Below are positions 42,906-53,321 of a stretch of DNA of 64,000 nucleotides, piece after piece; within the stretch, counting starts at the first letter, position 1, and every line of letters begins with the position of its first letter. The notes below the pieces were generated by a model, which saw only the letters and a program-made list of their open reading frames with translations, was not told the origin of the DNA and made no database searches. The position numbers and the translations under genes are program-made. This DNA comes from Streptomyces sp. NBC_00670. GTDB lineage: Bacteria > Actinomycetota > Actinomycetes > Streptomycetales > Streptomycetaceae. The stretch lies in the NCBI RefSeq assembly GCF_036226765.1, contig NZ_CP109017.1, positions 992,001-1,056,000 on the forward strand, written 5' to 3'.

Positions 42906-45419
42906 GTGACCCTTATCGATCAGCTCCCGCGGACCGCCGACCCCGATGCCCTCTACGAAGCCTTCGAGTCGTGGGTCGGGGAACGGGGTCTGACCCTCTA
43001 CCCGCACCAGGAGGAGGCGCTGATCGAGGTGGTCTCGGGTGCGAACGTGATCGTCTCCACCCCGACGGGCTCGGGCAAGAGCATGATCGCCGCGGGGGCG
43101 CACTTCGCGGCGCTCGCCAAAGACGAGGTCACGTTCTACACCGCGCCGATCAAGGCGCTGGTGTCGGAGAAGTTCTTCGAGCTGTGCAAGCTGTTCGGCA
43201 CCGAGAACGTCGGCATGCTCACCGGTGACGCCTCCGTCAACGCCGACGCCCCCGTCATCTGCTGCACGGCCGAGGTGCTGGCGTCCATCGCGCTGCGCGA
43301 CGGCCGGCAGGCGGACGTCGGCCAGGTGGTGATGGACGAGTTCCACTTCTACGCGGAGGGCGACCGCGGCTGGGCCTGGCAGATCCCGATCCTGGAGCTG
43401 CCGCAGGCCCAGTTCATCCTGATGTCGGCGACGCTCGGCGACGTCTCCTTCTTCGAGAAGGACCTCACCCGCCGCACCGGCCGCCCCACCGCGGTGGTCC
43501 GTTCGGCGACCCGTCCGGTGCCGCTGTCGTACGAGTACCGCTACACCCCGCTGACCGAGACGCTCACCGACCTGCTGGCGGGCCGGCAGGCGCCGGTGTA
43601 CATCGTCCACTTCACCCAAGCGCAGGCCGTGGAGCGGGCGCAGGCGTTGATGAGCATCAACATGTGCACCCGGGAGGAGAAGGAGCAGATCGCCGAGCTG
43701 ATCGGCAGCTTCCGTTTCACCACCAAGTTCGGCCGCAACCTCTCCCGCTATGTACGCCACGGCATCGGTGTGCACCACGCCGGCATGCTGCCCAAGTACC
43801 GGCGGCTCGTCGAGAAGCTCGCCCAGGCCGGTCTGCTGAAGGTCATCTGCGGCACCGACACCCTGGGCGTGGGCGTCAACGTGCCCATCCGGACCGTGCT
43901 GTTCACGGCGCTGACGAAGTACGACGGCAGCCGGGTGCGGACCCTGCGCGCACGTGAGTTCCACCAGATCGCGGGCCGCGCGGGGCGGGCGGGGTACGAC
44001 ACGGCCGGCTTCGTCGTCGCGCAGGCGCCCGAGCACGTCATCGAGAACGAGAAGGCGCTCGCCAAGGCCGGTGACGACCCGAAGAAGCGCCGCAAGGTGG
44101 TGCGCAAGAAGGCACCCGAGGGGTTCGTCAGCTGGACCGAGAAGACCTTCGAGAAGCTCATCGACTCGCAGCCGGAACCGCTCACCTCCCGCTTCCGGGT
44201 GACGCACACGATGCTGCTGTCGGTGATCGCCCGTCCCGGCAACGCGTTCGAGGCGATGCGCCATCTGCTGGAGGACAACCACGAGCCGCGCAAGCAGCAG
44301 CTGCGGCACATCCGGCGGGCCATCGCCATCTACCGGTCGCTGCTGGACGGCGGCATCGTCGAGAAGCTCGACGAGCCGGACCCCACCGGGCGGATCGTGC
44401 GGCTCACGGTCGACCTTCAGCAGGACTTCGCGCTCAACCAGCCGCTGTCGACGTTCGCGCTCGCCGCCTTCGAGCTGCTGGACCCCGAGTCGCCGTCCTA
44501 CGCGCTCGACATGGTCTCCGTCGTGGAGTCCACCTTGGACGACCCGCGGCAGATCCTCGCCGCCCAGCAGAACAAGGCGCGCGGCGAGGCCGTGGCGGCG
44601 ATGAAGGCGGACGGCGTCGAGTACGAGGAGCGGATGGAGCGGCTCCAGGAAGTGACGTACCCCAAGCCGCTGGAGGAGCTGCTCTTCCACGCCTACCACA
44701 CGTACCGCAAGAGCCACCCGTGGGTGGGCGACCATCCGCTGTCGCCGAAGTCCGTCGTCCGGGACATGTTCGAGCGGGCCCTCTCCTTCACGGAGTTCGT
44801 GTCGTTCTACGAGCTCGCCCGCACCGAGGGCATCGTGCTGCGCTATCTCGCCAGCGCCTTCAAGGCCCTCGACCACACCGTCCCCGACGATCTGAAGTCC
44901 GACGACCTCGAGGACCTGATCGCCTGGCTGGGCGAGATGGTGCGTCAGGTCGACTCCAGCCTGCTGGACGAGTGGGAGCAACTCGCCAACCCCGAGGAGA
45001 TGACCGCCGAGCAGGCCCAGGAGAAGGCCGACCAGGTCAAGCCGGTCACCGCCAACGCCCGCGCCTTCCGGGTGCTGGTCCGCAACGCCATGTTCCGCCG
45101 GGTCGAACTGGCCGCGCTGGACCAGGTCGAGGAACTGGGCGAGCTGGACGCCGAGACCGGCTGGGACGCGGACGCCTGGGGCGAGGCGATGGACAAGTAC
45201 TGGGACGAGTACGAGGAGCTGGGCACCGGTCCCGATGCCCGCGGCCCCCGTCTGCTGATGATCGAGGAGGACCCGGGTGCCGGGATCTGGCGGGTCCGCC
45301 AGGCCTTCGCCGACCCCAACGGCGACCACGACTGGGGCATCAGCGCCGAGGTCGACCTGACGGCCTCGGACGCCGAGGGCCGCGCCGTCATCCGGGTCAC
45401 CGACGTCGGCCAGCTGTGA
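42906..45419 (+). CDS. Large DEAD/DEAH-box helicase (Ski2-like), DUF3516-type
   Basis: 837 residues. RecA-like domain 1: YPHQEEALIEVVSGANVIVSTPTGSGKS (Walker A), TAPIKALVSEKF, VVMDEFHFY (DEFH in place of DEAH), LMSATLGD. Domain 2: HHAGMLPKYRRLVEKLAQAGLLKVICGTDTLGVGVNVP and QIAGRAGRAG (motif VI). The 400-residue C-terminal part (DUF3516-like) is shared by actinobacterial homologs and resembles Ski2/Mtr4-type RNA helicases, so an RNA turnover role is likely. GTG 42906 (TLIDQLP...) is the usual family start; ATG 42897 is the alternative. Confidence 0.88.
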   Translation: MTLIDQLPRTADPDALYEAFESWVGERGLTLYPHQEEALIEVVSGANVIVSTPTGSGKSMIAAGAHFAALAKDEVTFYTAPIKALVSEKFFELCKLFGTENVGMLTGDASVNADAPVICCTAEVLASIALRDGRQADVGQVVMDEFHFYAEGDRGWAWQIPILELPQAQFILMSATLGDVSFFEKDLTRRTGRPTAVVRSATRPVPLSYEYRYTPLTETLTDLLAGRQAPVYIVHFTQAQAVERAQALMSINMCTREEKEQIAELIGSFRFTTKFGRNLSRYVRHGIGVHHAGMLPKYRRLVEKLAQAGLLKVICGTDTLGVGVNVPIRTVLFTALTKYDGSRVRTLRAREFHQIAGRAGRAGYDTAGFVVAQAPEHVIENEKALAKAGDDPKKRRKVVRKKAPEGFVSWTEKTFEKLIDSQPEPLTSRFRVTHTMLLSVIARPGNAFEAMRHLLEDNHEPRKQQLRHIRRAIAIYRSLLDGGIVEKLDEPDPTGRIVRLTVDLQQDFALNQPLSTFALAAFELLDPESPSYALDMVSVVESTLDDPRQILAAQQNKARGEAVAAMKADGVEYEERMERLQEVTYPKPLEELLFHAYHTYRKSHPWVGDHPLSPKSVVRDMFERALSFTEFVSFYELARTEGIVLRYLASAFKALDHTVPDDLKSDDLEDLIAWLGEMVRQVDSSLLDEWEQLANPEEMTAEQAQEKADQVKPVTANARAFRVLVRNAMFRRVELAALDQVEELGELDAETGWDADAWGEAMDKYWDEYEELGTGPDARGPRLLMIEEDPGAGIWRVRQAFADPNGDHDWGISAEVDLTASDAEGRAVIRVTDVGQL

Positions 45420-45438
45420 GCACGGAAAGGCGCGTTCC

Positions 45439-46308
45439 ATGACCACGAACCCGGCGGAGCGACTCGTCGACCTGCTCGATCTGGAGCAGATCGAGGTCAA
45501 CATCTTCCGCGGCCGCAGCCCCCAGGAGTCCCTGCAGCGGGTCTTCGGCGGCCAGGTGGCCGGCCAGGCGCTGGTCGCGGCGGGCCGCACCACCGACGGC
45601 GAGCGCCCGGTGCACTCGCTGCACGCGTACTTCCTGCGCCCGGGAATTCCCGGGGTGCCGATCGTGTACCAGGTCGAACGTTCCCGTGACGGGCGGTCCT
45701 TCACGACCCGCCGGGTCACGGCCGTGCAGCAGGGCCGCACGATCTTCACGCTGACCGCCTCCTTCCACAAGCCGGAACAGGGAGGTTTCGAGCACCAGCT
45801 GCCTCCGGCGCGCGAGGTGCCGGACCCCGAGTCGCTGCCGACGGTGTCGCAGGAGGTCAGGGAGCACCTCGGCGCGGTGCCCGAGACGCTGGAACGGATG
45901 GCCCGGCGGCAGCCGTTCGACATCCGCTACGTGGAGCGGCTGCGCTGGACGTCCGAGGAGGTCAAGGACGCCGAACCGCGCAGCGCGGTGTGGATGCGGG
46001 CCGTCGGGCCGCTGGGTGACGACCCTCTCGTGCACACCTGCGCGCTGACGTACGCGAGCGACATGACGCTGCTGGACGCCGTCCGCCTGCCCGTCGAACC
46101 ACTGTGGGGGCCACGCGGCTTCGACATGGCGTCGCTGGATCACGCCATGTGGTTCCACCGTCCCTTCCGCGCGGACGAGTGGTTCCTCTACGACCAGGAG
46201 TCGCCGATCGCGGTGGGCGGCCGGGGACTGGCCCGCGGGCGCATCTACGACCGTCAGGGGCAGATGCTGGTGTCGGTGGTCCAGGAAGGGCTGTTCAGGG
46301 CGTTGTAG
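45439..46308 (+). CDS. tesB: Acyl-CoA thioesterase II
   Basis: 289 residues, double hot-dog fold. N-terminal LEQIEVNIFRGRSPQESLQRVFGGQVAGQALVAAGRT and HSLHAYFLRPG; C-terminal ASLDHAMWFHRPFRADEWFLYDQESP and GRIYDRQGQMLVSVVQEGL hold the catalytic Asp/Gln/Thr network positions. Hydrolyses medium to long acyl-CoA to free acid. Nineteen bases after the helicase stop, so probably co-transcribed. Its end overlaps the convergent DUF6397 gene by 14 bp. Confidence 0.95.
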   Translation: MTTNPAERLVDLLDLEQIEVNIFRGRSPQESLQRVFGGQVAGQALVAAGRTTDGERPVHSLHAYFLRPGIPGVPIVYQVERSRDGRSFTTRRVTAVQQGRTIFTLTASFHKPEQGGFEHQLPPAREVPDPESLPTVSQEVREHLGAVPETLERMARRQPFDIRYVERLRWTSEEVKDAEPRSAVWMRAVGPLGDDPLVHTCALTYASDMTLLDAVRLPVEPLWGPRGFDMASLDHAMWFHRPFRADEWFLYDQESPIAVGGRGLARGRIYDRQGQMLVSVVQEGLFRAL

Positions 46309-47323
46309 CCGGTGCGCCGCTCCGTTCCCTCCCCCGGGGCACCGTCCCGTCGGGACGGGCGCGGCCGCGCCCCGGCCAGCGCAGCAGCTGCCGTCGCCGC
46401 GCCTGCTCCGGGTCGTCCGGACGCCGCCCGTGCCGGGCTTGCGGTGGCGTCCCGTGCGGCTGTGCGCGCGGCAGCGACGCAGCGGGACGGGGGGCGGGCC
46501 GGTGGCGCCGCGCGGCGGCGAGCTCCTGCTCCAGGCAGGCCCGGAGCCAGTCGATCTCATCGGGATCGCCGGCGGTCATGACGTCCGCGGTGATGCGGGC
46601 CGCCGGCGACTCCGCGACGACAGGGGCGGACCGGTCGGGCCGGTGGCGGTTGAGGTGCGCCCGTTCGTAGGGGTCCGGCACCAGCTCCGCCACGAGGAGG
46701 GGATCGAGCAGGGAGGCCATCGCGGCCGCCCGCCGCCACGGGTTCTCGGTCCGGCGCAGCAGGAACCCGAGGTGCCTGCCGCGCCAGTTGCGGGGCCGCA
46801 GGTCCAGGCCGGCCGCCAGTTGGTCGCGCAGTCCTTCCGGAGTGCGGCCGGTCAGCAGCGGGGCGTGGGCCTCGTCGGCGGCGAACCGCCGGATCTCCTC
46901 GGCCAGGTACAGCCAGACCACGGCCCGGTAGCGGTTGAGGTAGAACGTCACCGGGACGACCAGGCCCAAGCGGGCGAACCGGGTGAACCGCGCCACCGTC
47001 ACCCCCATCAGTGCGGCGCCCTCACGGGTGCCGACGGCGCGTACGCGTTCCCGCAGCGCCTCGGGGAAGCCCGGCTCGGCGCGCAGCCGCTCGATCTCCT
47101 CCCGGGGCACCCGGCGGTCCTCGCCCCCGCCTCCCTCGTCGGGCGCGGTGCGGATGCGTCCGAGCCGCACGGCCAGGTCGAACTCGCCGCGCCGCAACTG
47201 CAGTTCCCGGGCGGCCCGGGCGAACGTCACGGTGGTGCCCGGTGCTGCGGCAAGTGCGCGTTCCGGGTGCGCGTGTGAGACGGACGTGGGCGTGTCGTTG
47301 AGCGTCATGGTTTTGCCGGACAT
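46295..47323 (-). CDS. DUF6397 family protein
   Basis: 342 residues. TVTFARAARELQLRRGEFDLAVRLGRIRT looks like a small HTH-type segment, and VGTREGAALMGVTVARFTRFARLGLVVPVTFYLNRYRAVVWLYLAEEIRRFA another; the end is Arg/Pro-rich and disordered. Known only from Streptomyces and relatives as far as I recall. ATG 47323 has GGGGGAG seven bases upstream. Function unknown; DNA binding is possible from the HTH-like parts. Confidence 0.72.
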   Translation of the reverse strand: MSGKTMTLNDTPTSVSHAHPERALAAAPGTTVTFARAARELQLRRGEFDLAVRLGRIRTAPDEGGGGEDRRVPREEIERLRAEPGFPEALRERVRAVGTREGAALMGVTVARFTRFARLGLVVPVTFYLNRYRAVVWLYLAEEIRRFAADEAHAPLLTGRTPEGLRDQLAAGLDLRPRNWRGRHLGFLLRRTENPWRRAAAMASLLDPLLVAELVPDPYERAHLNRHRPDRSAPVVAESPAARITADVMTAGDPDEIDWLRACLEQELAAARRHRPAPRPAASLPRAQPHGTPPQARHGRRPDDPEQARRRQLLRWPGRGRARPDGTVPRGRERSGAPATTP

Positions 47324-47496
47324 GATGGTTCTCCCCCGTGGAGCCGGTGCTCGCGTCGGTGTGCGCTCGCTTCGGGAAAAACCGTAGCCGGATTCGCGGA
47401 TCGCCGAGCGGGCCTGTGGACAACTCGGCCGCGCTCGTTGTTCCCGCAAGGTCAGGGGCGCAGTGGTGACGGCCGGCAGGCGACGTTCGGGGGCGC

Positions 47497-47910
47497 TCAG
47501 TACGCGGTGTCGGGCGGGCGCTCCGGCCCCCGGGTGTCGACGCCGAGGTGTTCGCCGACGCGGTTGACGAGCAGCGTCATCTCGTAGGCGAGGCGCCCGA
47601 CGTCGGCCTCGGCGGCGCTCAGGACGCACAGGCAGCTGCTTTCGCCGGCCGAGGTCACGAACAGGACGGCGTCGTCGAACTCGATCACGGTCTGCCGTAC
47701 ACCGCCCGCACCGAAGTACCGCCCGGACCCCTTGGCCAGACTGTGCAGCCCCGAGGACACTGCCGCCAGGTGCTCGGCGTCCTCCCGTCGTAACCCCGTG
47801 CTCGTACTGGTCACCAGCCCGTCGTTGGACAACACCAGTGCGTGGCGCACGTATTCGACACGTTGGGTCAGGTCGTCGAGCAGCCAGCCGAGCCTCTTGT
47901 CGTACGCCAT
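47497..47910 (-). CDS. Roadblock/LC7 domain protein
   Basis: 137 residues, single Roadblock/LC7 fold: LGWLLDDLTQRVEYVRHALVLSNDGLVTSTSTGL, REDAEHLAAVSSGLHSLAKGSG, and LFVTSAGESSCLCVLSAAEADVGRLAYEMTLLV. These partner small GTPases (MglB) or the CvnB slot of Streptomyces conservons, but the rest of a conservon (CvnA, C, D) is absent here. GGGGGAG precedes ATG 47910. Confidence 0.9.
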   Translation of the reverse strand: MAYDKRLGWLLDDLTQRVEYVRHALVLSNDGLVTSTSTGLRREDAEHLAAVSSGLHSLAKGSGRYFGAGGVRQTVIEFDDAVLFVTSAGESSCLCVLSAAEADVGRLAYEMTLLVNRVGEHLGVDTRGPERPPDTAY

Positions 47911-48120
47911 GGATCGCTCCCCCCGTCCGGCTCCCCCTCTCCGGGGTCCGCTCGGCCAGCCTTCCCCACGGGTGGCGCACGGGCAAGCGGATGCGGGACA
48001 CGGCGCGGAAGATGACCGAGGACCGACGGCGGCCGGTGGCCGGACCGGGGACGGCGGCGGGGCCGCGGGCGGGGTGCGCGCGAGCGGCGGGCCCCTCCTC
48101 CGTGCGGGATCATGCCGTGC

Positions 48121-48720
48121 ATGAGTGACGACCACACACGCGTAAGGGAGTTCTTCACCGCTCGGGCCGCCGACTGGGACCGCCGGTTCCCGGACGACGC
48201 TCCCGCGTACGCCGCCGCGGTCGCCGGCCTGGGTCTGCGGGCCGGTGACCGGGTGCTGGACGCCGGATGCGGCACGGGGCGGGCCCTGCCACCGCTGAGA
48301 GCGGCGGTGGGTGATACGGGGACGGTGGTGGGCGCCGACCTGACCCCCGCCATGCTCGGGGCCGCCGTACGGGCCGGGCGGGACCGGGCGGGGAGGCTGC
48401 TGCTCGCCGACGTGGCACGGCTGCCGCTGCGCGACGCCTCGTTCGACGCCGTGTTCGCCGCGGGCCTTGTCGCACATCTGCCGGATCCGGCTGGAAACCT
48501 TCGGGAGTTGGCGCGTGTGGTGCGCTCCGGTGGCGTCCTCGCGCTCTTCCATCCGATCGGCCGGGCGGCCCTCGCCGCACGGCAGGGCCGCCGGATCACG
48601 CCCGGGGATCTGCGTGCCGAGGCCAACCTGGGGCCTCTGCTGGGGGATTCCGGCTGGCGCATGACGTCGTACGTCGACGAGGACGCGCGATTCCTGGCGC
48701 TGGCCCTGCGCGAGGACTGA
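48121..48720 (+). CDS. SAM-dependent class I methyltransferase
   Basis: 199 residues. RVLDAGCGTGRALPPL is motif I, VVGADLTPAML motif II, VAHLPDPAGNLRELARVVRSGGVLALFHPIGR motifs III-IV (UbiE/COQ5-like, Methyltransf_11). Substrate unknown. ATG 48121 or 48112. Confidence 0.88.
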   Translation: MSDDHTRVREFFTARAADWDRRFPDDAPAYAAAVAGLGLRAGDRVLDAGCGTGRALPPLRAAVGDTGTVVGADLTPAMLGAAVRAGRDRAGRLLLADVARLPLRDASFDAVFAAGLVAHLPDPAGNLRELARVVRSGGVLALFHPIGRAALAARQGRRITPGDLRAEANLGPLLGDSGWRMTSYVDEDARFLALALRED

Positions 48721-48839
48721 CCAGGACCGGGACGGCGGTGCCCGCGCAGGTCCGGGTGTGCTTCGCAGTCGTGACAACCGGGTCGCGTGCGCATTAGGGT
48801 GCGCGGTGCGCCGAGGGGCGAGCAGAGAGGAGGAGGGCA

Positions 48840-49778
48840 ATGGCCGGGACGGACGAGGACGTCGTGACTGTCGAGGACGATGCGCTGTATGTGCTCACGG
48901 CGATCCTGTTGACGCCTGCGAACTTCCCCAGTGTGCTGGGCGACGACTACCCGGCGGCCTGCGCGGCGCTGGAACTGGCGCCCCTCGTCGACGGGTACGG
49001 TCTCGTGCTCGGTCAGGACAGTGAGGGCGCACGGTGGACGGTCGTCGTCGACGACGTGTCGCTGGTCGCCGTCGCCATCTCCTCCTGGGACTGCGGGATG
49101 GAGTACGACCTGTCGCCCGACGAGCGGTCGGTCGTCACCGCGCTGCCCGGCTGGCCCCTCGCGGTCGCCGTGGCCGCACCGGGCGTGCCCGCGCCGCACG
49201 ATCCGCCGCCCGAGCTCACGGACCGGGCACCGCTCGTCCCGCCGGACACCACCAGTTGGGGTCCCGCGCAGCGCCGGCTCGGCGCCGACGAGATCGCGCT
49301 GCAGTGGGCGGCCTGGCGCGCGCAGATCGACGAGGCCTTCTCCGCGCCGCCGGGGGCGCGCACCGCGGCGGACGACTCCGGGACGGCCGGGGAAACGCCC
49401 GGCGCCGAAGAGGACACGCCTCCCGGTGCAGCCGTGACCGAGGCCGAGCGCGTGCACGGCGACGCCGGCGCCCCCGCCGGGAGCGAGGCGCGGACGGCCC
49501 CGGGGAGCAGGTCCCGTGAGATCCGCCGTGTTCTCGCCGAGGCGCGTGCCTATGTGGACACTCCCCCGCCGCTGGGCCGGGTCCGGTCCTCCTTCGCGTC
49601 CGACGACGCGCGTACCCTGCGCGCCGACGGTCCGGGATGGTCCCTGGTCGCCCGCACGGACGACATGGCGTTCCTGCTCCTGGACGACGAACCGGGAGAG
49701 GTTCTCCCCGTGGGACGCGGCCCCGAACTGCCGGATCTGCTGGAGGCCCTGGACAAGATGGCCGTCCGCCCGGCCTGA
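48840..49778 (+). CDS. Conserved hypothetical protein
   Basis: 312 residues, acidic. Two ordered ends (VEDDALYVLTAILLTPANFPSVLGDDYPAACAALELAPLVDGYGLVLGQ; and RSSFASDDARTLRADGPGWSLVARTDDMAFLLLDDE) flank an Ala/Pro/Thr-rich linker (about 165-225). No signal peptide or known motif. GAGGAGG precedes ATG. The pattern looks like other Streptomyces-only hypotheticals. Confidence 0.7.
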   Translation: MAGTDEDVVTVEDDALYVLTAILLTPANFPSVLGDDYPAACAALELAPLVDGYGLVLGQDSEGARWTVVVDDVSLVAVAISSWDCGMEYDLSPDERSVVTALPGWPLAVAVAAPGVPAPHDPPPELTDRAPLVPPDTTSWGPAQRRLGADEIALQWAAWRAQIDEAFSAPPGARTAADDSGTAGETPGAEEDTPPGAAVTEAERVHGDAGAPAGSEARTAPGSRSREIRRVLAEARAYVDTPPPLGRVRSSFASDDARTLRADGPGWSLVARTDDMAFLLLDDEPGEVLPVGRGPELPDLLEALDKMAVRPA

Positions 49779-49792
49779 ACGTCAGGCGCACG

Positions 49793-49827
49793 GCCCGGGC
49801 CCCGGCCCGAGAAGGCCCGGCCCGGGC
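49793..49827. terminator. GC-rich inverted repeat between convergent genes
   Basis: GCCCGGGCC (49793-49801) and GGCCCGGGC (49819-49827) can pair; other registers exist. Between the hypothetical gene and the small membrane protein gene. Confidence 0.5.
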
Positions 49828-49866
49828 GCCGGCACGCATCCCGCGCCGGCCGTCACCGGGTGTCCG

Positions 49867-50049
49867 TCAGCGCCCGAGTTCCTTGCGCGTCACGCGGCGC
49901 AGCCGGCGGCGCTGGGAGGGGTCCAGGGCCAGATACGCGGCCGCCGGTATGCCCAGGACGATCAGCAGGGCGGCCCACCAGGGCAGCCAGATCCACAGGA
50001 TGAGGCCGACGAGCACCCCGCCCACGGCGATCTTCGCGTTTCTCGACAT
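49867..50049 (-). CDS. Small membrane protein
   Basis: 60 residues: a helix spanning about 8-25 and a second hydrophobic stretch about 26-42 (WAALLIVLGIPAAAYLAL), then a basic tail SQRRRLRRVTRKELGR facing the cytoplasm. GCAGGAGGCGACAC precedes ATG, a strong ribosome site. No family recognised. A six-copy phased repeat lies 140-205 bp upstream, so the gene is probably tightly controlled. Confidence 0.72.
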   Translation of the reverse strand: MSRNAKIAVGGVLVGLILWIWLPWWAALLIVLGIPAAAYLALDPSQRRRLRRVTRKELGR

Positions 50050-50189
50050 GTGTCGCCTCCTGCGCGGCAGCCGCCGCTTCCTGTCCTTGAGGACCGCGTC
50101 CGGACGCCTTGTCCGGAGCTGCCTTCGGATGTCTGCTCCAGCTCTCTGTCCGAAGAACGGGCGCGGGCCTCGTCCGGTTCCTTCCGCGA

Positions 50190-50253
50190 CCCTGACACGT
50201 CCCTGATCGCACCCCTGAGACGTCCCTGAGCCGCGTCCCTCAGTCTCCCCTGA
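50190..50253 (-). promoter_or_regulatory. Six-copy 11-bp-phased TCAGGG direct repeat array
   Basis: On the minus strand TCAGGG recurs at 50253, 50229, 50218, 50206 and 50195 (first base), with TGAGGG at 50242; steps are 11, 13, 11, 12 and 11 bp. Several copies extend to TCAGGGACGT. It lies upstream of the small membrane protein gene. Direct repeats at about 11 bp suit OmpR-type response regulators (as in PHO boxes) or SARP activators; the binder is not known. Confidence 0.65.
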
Positions 50254-50297
50254 TACGCACGCCGGTCACCCCGTCGTGCGCCGGTCCGGACACGGCC

Positions 50298-50334
50298 GGG
50301 GCGGTCCGACGCACCCCGTGCGTCGGACCGCCCC
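50298..50334. terminator. xylA terminator
   Basis: GGGGCGGTCCGACGCAC (50298-50314) pairs perfectly over 17 bp with GTGCGTCGGACCGCCCC (50318-50334) around loop CCC, 20 bases past the xylA stop. Confidence 0.88.
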
Positions 50335-50353
50335 GCTCCCCGGACGTGCGCGG

Positions 50354-51731
<1,378 letters not shown>

Positions 51732-53171
51732 ATGTCAGCAGCCGAAGGACCGCTCGTCGTCGGTGTGGACACATCCACCCAGTCCACCAAGGCGCTGGTC
51801 GTCGACGCGTCGACCGGACGGGTGGTGGCGAGCGGCCAGGCGCCGCACACCGTCTCCTCCGGTGCGGGCCGTGAGAGCGACCCGCGTCAGTGGTGGGAGG
51901 CGCTGGGCGAGGCGCTGCGCCAGTGCGGGGACGCGGCCCGCGAGGCCGCCGCCGTGTCGATCGGCGGGCAGCAGCACGGCCTGGTGACACTGGACGCCCG
52001 GGGCGAGCCGGTGCGTCCGGCGCTGCTGTGGAACGACGTGCGCTCGGCGGCCCAGGCCGGCCGCCTGGTGGAAGAGCTCGGCGGCCCCAAGGCCTGGGCC
52101 GAGCGCACGGGCAGCGTGCCCGGCGCCTCGTTCACCGTCACCAAGTGGGCCTGGCTCGCGGAGCACGAGCCGGAGGCGGCCGCCGCCACCGCGGCGGTGC
52201 GGCTGCCGCACGACTACCTCACCGAGCGCCTCACGGGCGAGGGCACCACCGACCGCGGCGACGCCTCCGGCACGGGCTGGTGGGCGTCGGCGACGGAGGA
52301 CTACGACGAGGAGATCCTCGCGCGCGTGGGGCTCGACCCGGCGCTGCTGCCCCGCGTGGTGCGTCCCGGCGAGGTGGCCGGCACCGTGCGTGACGGCCAC
52401 GACCTGCCGTTCGCCAAGGGCACCCTGGTGGCCTGCGGCACCGGCGACAACGCGGCGGCCGCGCTGGGCCTCGGCCTGCGGCCCGGCACCCCGGTGCTGA
52501 GCCTGGGCACCTCCGGAACCGTGTACGCCGTCTCCACGCGCCGTCCGGCCGACCCGACCGGCACGGTGGCGGGGTTCGCCGACGCCCGCGGCGACTGGCT
52601 GCCGCTGGCCTGCACGCTGAACTGCACCCTCGCCGTGGACCGGATCGCGGCCCTGCTCGGCCTGGACCGCGAGGCCGTCGAGCCCGGCACCGGCGTCACC
52701 CTGCTGCCCTACCTGGACGGCGAGCGCACCCCCGCGCTCCCCCACGCCTCCGGGCTGCTGCACGGGCTGCGGCACGACACGACGCCCGGGCAGCTGCTCC
52801 AGGCGGCCTACGACGGCGCCGTCCACGCGCTCCTCGGCGCGCTGGACCTGGTCCTGGACGACGACGCCGACCGCGACGCCCCGCTGCTCCTCATCGGCGG
52901 CGGCGCCCGGGGCACGGCGTGGCAGCAGACGGTACGCCGGCTGTCGGGCCGTCCGGTCCAGGTGCCCGAGGCCAGGGAACTGGTGGCGCTCGGCGCCGCC
53001 GCCCAGGCGGCCGGGCTGCTGACCGGCGAGGACCCGGCGGCCGTCGCCCGGCGCTGGGACACCGCCCGGGGGCCCGTTCTAAAGTCCGTGGAGCGGGACG
53101 AGGCGACGATGGAGCGGATCACCGGGGTACTCTCCGACGCGGCTCCGCTGCTGGAGAAGGAGTCGCGCTGA
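51732..53171 (+). CDS. xylB: Xylulokinase
   Basis: 479 residues, FGGY kinase. VVGVDTSTQSTKALVVD is the N-terminal phosphate 1 motif, VSIGGQQHGLVTLD and LLWNDVRS the sugar site (catalytic Asp later in DRGDASGTGWW), GTGDNAAAALGLG and LLIGGGARGTAWQQTVRRLSGRPV the C-terminal ATP site. Makes D-xylulose 5-phosphate for the pentose phosphate pathway. GGGAGAG precedes ATG. Its ROK regulator follows 150 bp later. Confidence 0.96.
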   Translation: MSAAEGPLVVGVDTSTQSTKALVVDASTGRVVASGQAPHTVSSGAGRESDPRQWWEALGEALRQCGDAAREAAAVSIGGQQHGLVTLDARGEPVRPALLWNDVRSAAQAGRLVEELGGPKAWAERTGSVPGASFTVTKWAWLAEHEPEAAAATAAVRLPHDYLTERLTGEGTTDRGDASGTGWWASATEDYDEEILARVGLDPALLPRVVRPGEVAGTVRDGHDLPFAKGTLVACGTGDNAAAALGLGLRPGTPVLSLGTSGTVYAVSTRRPADPTGTVAGFADARGDWLPLACTLNCTLAVDRIAALLGLDREAVEPGTGVTLLPYLDGERTPALPHASGLLHGLRHDTTPGQLLQAAYDGAVHALLGALDLVLDDDADRDAPLLLIGGGARGTAWQQTVRRLSGRPVQVPEARELVALGAAAQAAGLLTGEDPAAVARRWDTARGPVLKSVERDEATMERITGVLSDAAPLLEKESR

Positions 53172-53321
53172 ACGACCGGGGCGCGTACCCGTCCGGCGCC
53201 GTGCGGTCCGGACGGGCGGCCGTGCCGTGCGGTGCGGCGACCGCCGTCGGACCGGCGGTGCGCGCGCGGGAGGGGCCGGGCGTGAGCGTGACCGGCAGAC
53301 CGACGAAGTGACGAGGGAGGC

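Larger units (their letters stand above)
50050..50353. other. Intergenic region before the small membrane protein and after xylA
   Basis: 304 bp. It holds the leader of the small membrane protein gene, the TCAGGG array (50190-50253) and the xylA terminator (50298-50334). No gene seen. Confidence 0.6.

Noticed and set aside
47497..47910. Complete Streptomyces conservon (cvn) operon
   Set aside because: Only the Roadblock gene is present; no sensor kinase, DUF742 or GTPase gene next to it.
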